Shown here: one piece after another, positions 49,286 to 49,558 of the stretch
Numbering within the stretch: the first letter of the stretch is position 1
Layout of the letters: every line of letters starts with the position of its first letter
DNA from: DATHSY01 sp046729855
GTDB lineage: Bacteria > Actinomycetota > UBA4738 > HRBIN12
Assembly (NCBI GenBank): GCA_046729855.1
Contig: JBKPHM010000088.1
Coordinates: forward strand, 1 to 49,558
DNA length: 49,558 nt
Direction: 5' to 3'
Notes under the pieces: model-generated
Seen by the model: only the letters and a program-made list of their open reading frames with translations
Database searches by the model: none
What the model was told of the DNA's origin: nothing
Made by a program: the position numbers and the translations under genes

Positions 49286-49558
49286 CTACGCCTCGTCCTC
49301 GCGGGGATGCAGCAACCCGAACAGGTACGAGTCGGTGAGGGCCTCCCACGAGGCCTCGATGATGTTGTCCGAGACCCCGACGGTGGTCCATTCGCGCTGG
49401 CCGTTCGATGTGTCGATCAGCACGCGAACCGTCGCGCCGGTGCCAATGTTCTCGTCGAGGACACGCACGCGGTAGTCCTCGAGCGTGATGTGCTCGAGCT
49501 CGGGGTAGTCGTTCGAGAGCGCCTTGCGGAGCGCGTTGTCGAGTGCGCCCACGGGCCC
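49286..49558 (-). CDS. cimA: C-terminal end of citramalate/2-isopropylmalate synthase (partial)
   Basis: The gene enters from the right edge and only its last 90 codons are present. They form the LeuA-type regulatory dimerisation domain: LEDYRVRVLDENIGTGATVRV and REWTTVGVSDNIIEASWEAL. The WTTVGVS-x-NIIEASW motif is especially like (R)-citramalate synthase, which feeds isoleucine and leucine synthesis; isopropylmalate synthase is the alternative. The domain normally binds the feedback amino acid. LeuC/LeuD at 42.5-44.5 kb act in the same pathway. Confidence 0.82.
   Translation of the reverse strand, partial: GPVGALDNALRKALSNDYPELEHITLEDYRVRVLDENIGTGATVRVLIDTSNGQREWTTVGVSDNIIEASWEALTDSYLFGLLHPREDEA

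Noticed and set aside
1..49558. tRNA or rRNA genes
   Set aside because: No tRNA T-loop with pairing arms or rRNA-like stretch was recognised on either strand; GTTCGA occurrences lie inside coding genes.

Overview
This is a high-G+C chromosomal segment (roughly 70% G+C by eye) from a Gram-positive-type bacterium, most likely a deep-branching, poorly cultivated Actinomycetota; a Chloroflexota host cannot be excluded. Pointers are an F420-type LLM oxidoreductase, a sucrase/ferredoxin-like protein, a PAC2 protein, a DUF2277 protein, an LCP protein, frequent GTG/TTG starts, and many genes whose start codon lies 6-8 nt after a TANNNT box, as in leaderless transcription. I recognised no tRNA, rRNA, CRISPR array, transposase or integrase; it reads as ordinary chromosome with a few decayed loci.

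Layout: 0-3.8 kb, a response regulator/histidine kinase pair and a second GAF-like/PAS kinase. 3.8-8.5 kb, GH13 trehalose-synthase-like enzyme, GT4 glycosyltransferase, FAD oxidoreductase, peroxiredoxin. 8.5-12.4 kb, small conserved proteins, two membrane proteins, a bactofilin and a stand-alone LigD-type polymerase. 12.4-14.7 kb (minus strand), a compact three-gene unit: an Asp/Thr-rich octapeptide-repeat peptide, a cupin_4/JmjC-like oxygenase and a thioredoxin-like ferredoxin-family protein; this is the best candidate for an undescribed system. 14.8-18.4 kb, DinB-like protein, acidic repeat protein, DUF2277 protein, a secreted hydrolase pseudogene with several frameshifts and a stop, and a zinc-ribbon protein. 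18.5-24.5 kb, double-ACT protein, GH25 lysozyme, LCP protein, a YczE-like remnant, LLM oxidoreductase, NERD protein. 24.6-32.1 kb, ammonium transporter, agmatinase-family enzyme with a polyamine-type ABC importer, aminotransferase. 32.1-36.1 kb, a decayed region, then serC, a zinc alcohol dehydrogenase, PAC2 and a single-domain Lrp/AsnC protein. 36.1-41.7 kb, two related PAS kinases flanking a PBP4-type peptidase; the first kinase has lost its phospho-acceptor histidine. 41.7-44.5 kb, an IclR regulator divergent from leuCD with a palindrome between them. 44.4-49.6 kb, DUF72, PAS-GGDEF-EAL, a coupled small ORF plus membrane pseudo-receiver, GNAT, and the C-terminal end of a citramalate/isopropylmalate synthase.

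Themes: nitrogen and amino-acid metabolism (amt, agmatinase, polyamine import, serC, leuCD, LeuA/CimA), cell wall (LCP, GH25, PBP4, bactofilin), and signalling. Three genes (8850, 39785, 45287) are preceded by near-identical TAAAG-N15-(G/C)CCGA sites of the sigma-28 (FliA/WhiG) type, suggesting a shared sigma-factor regulon that includes a kinase and a cyclic-di-GMP enzyme.
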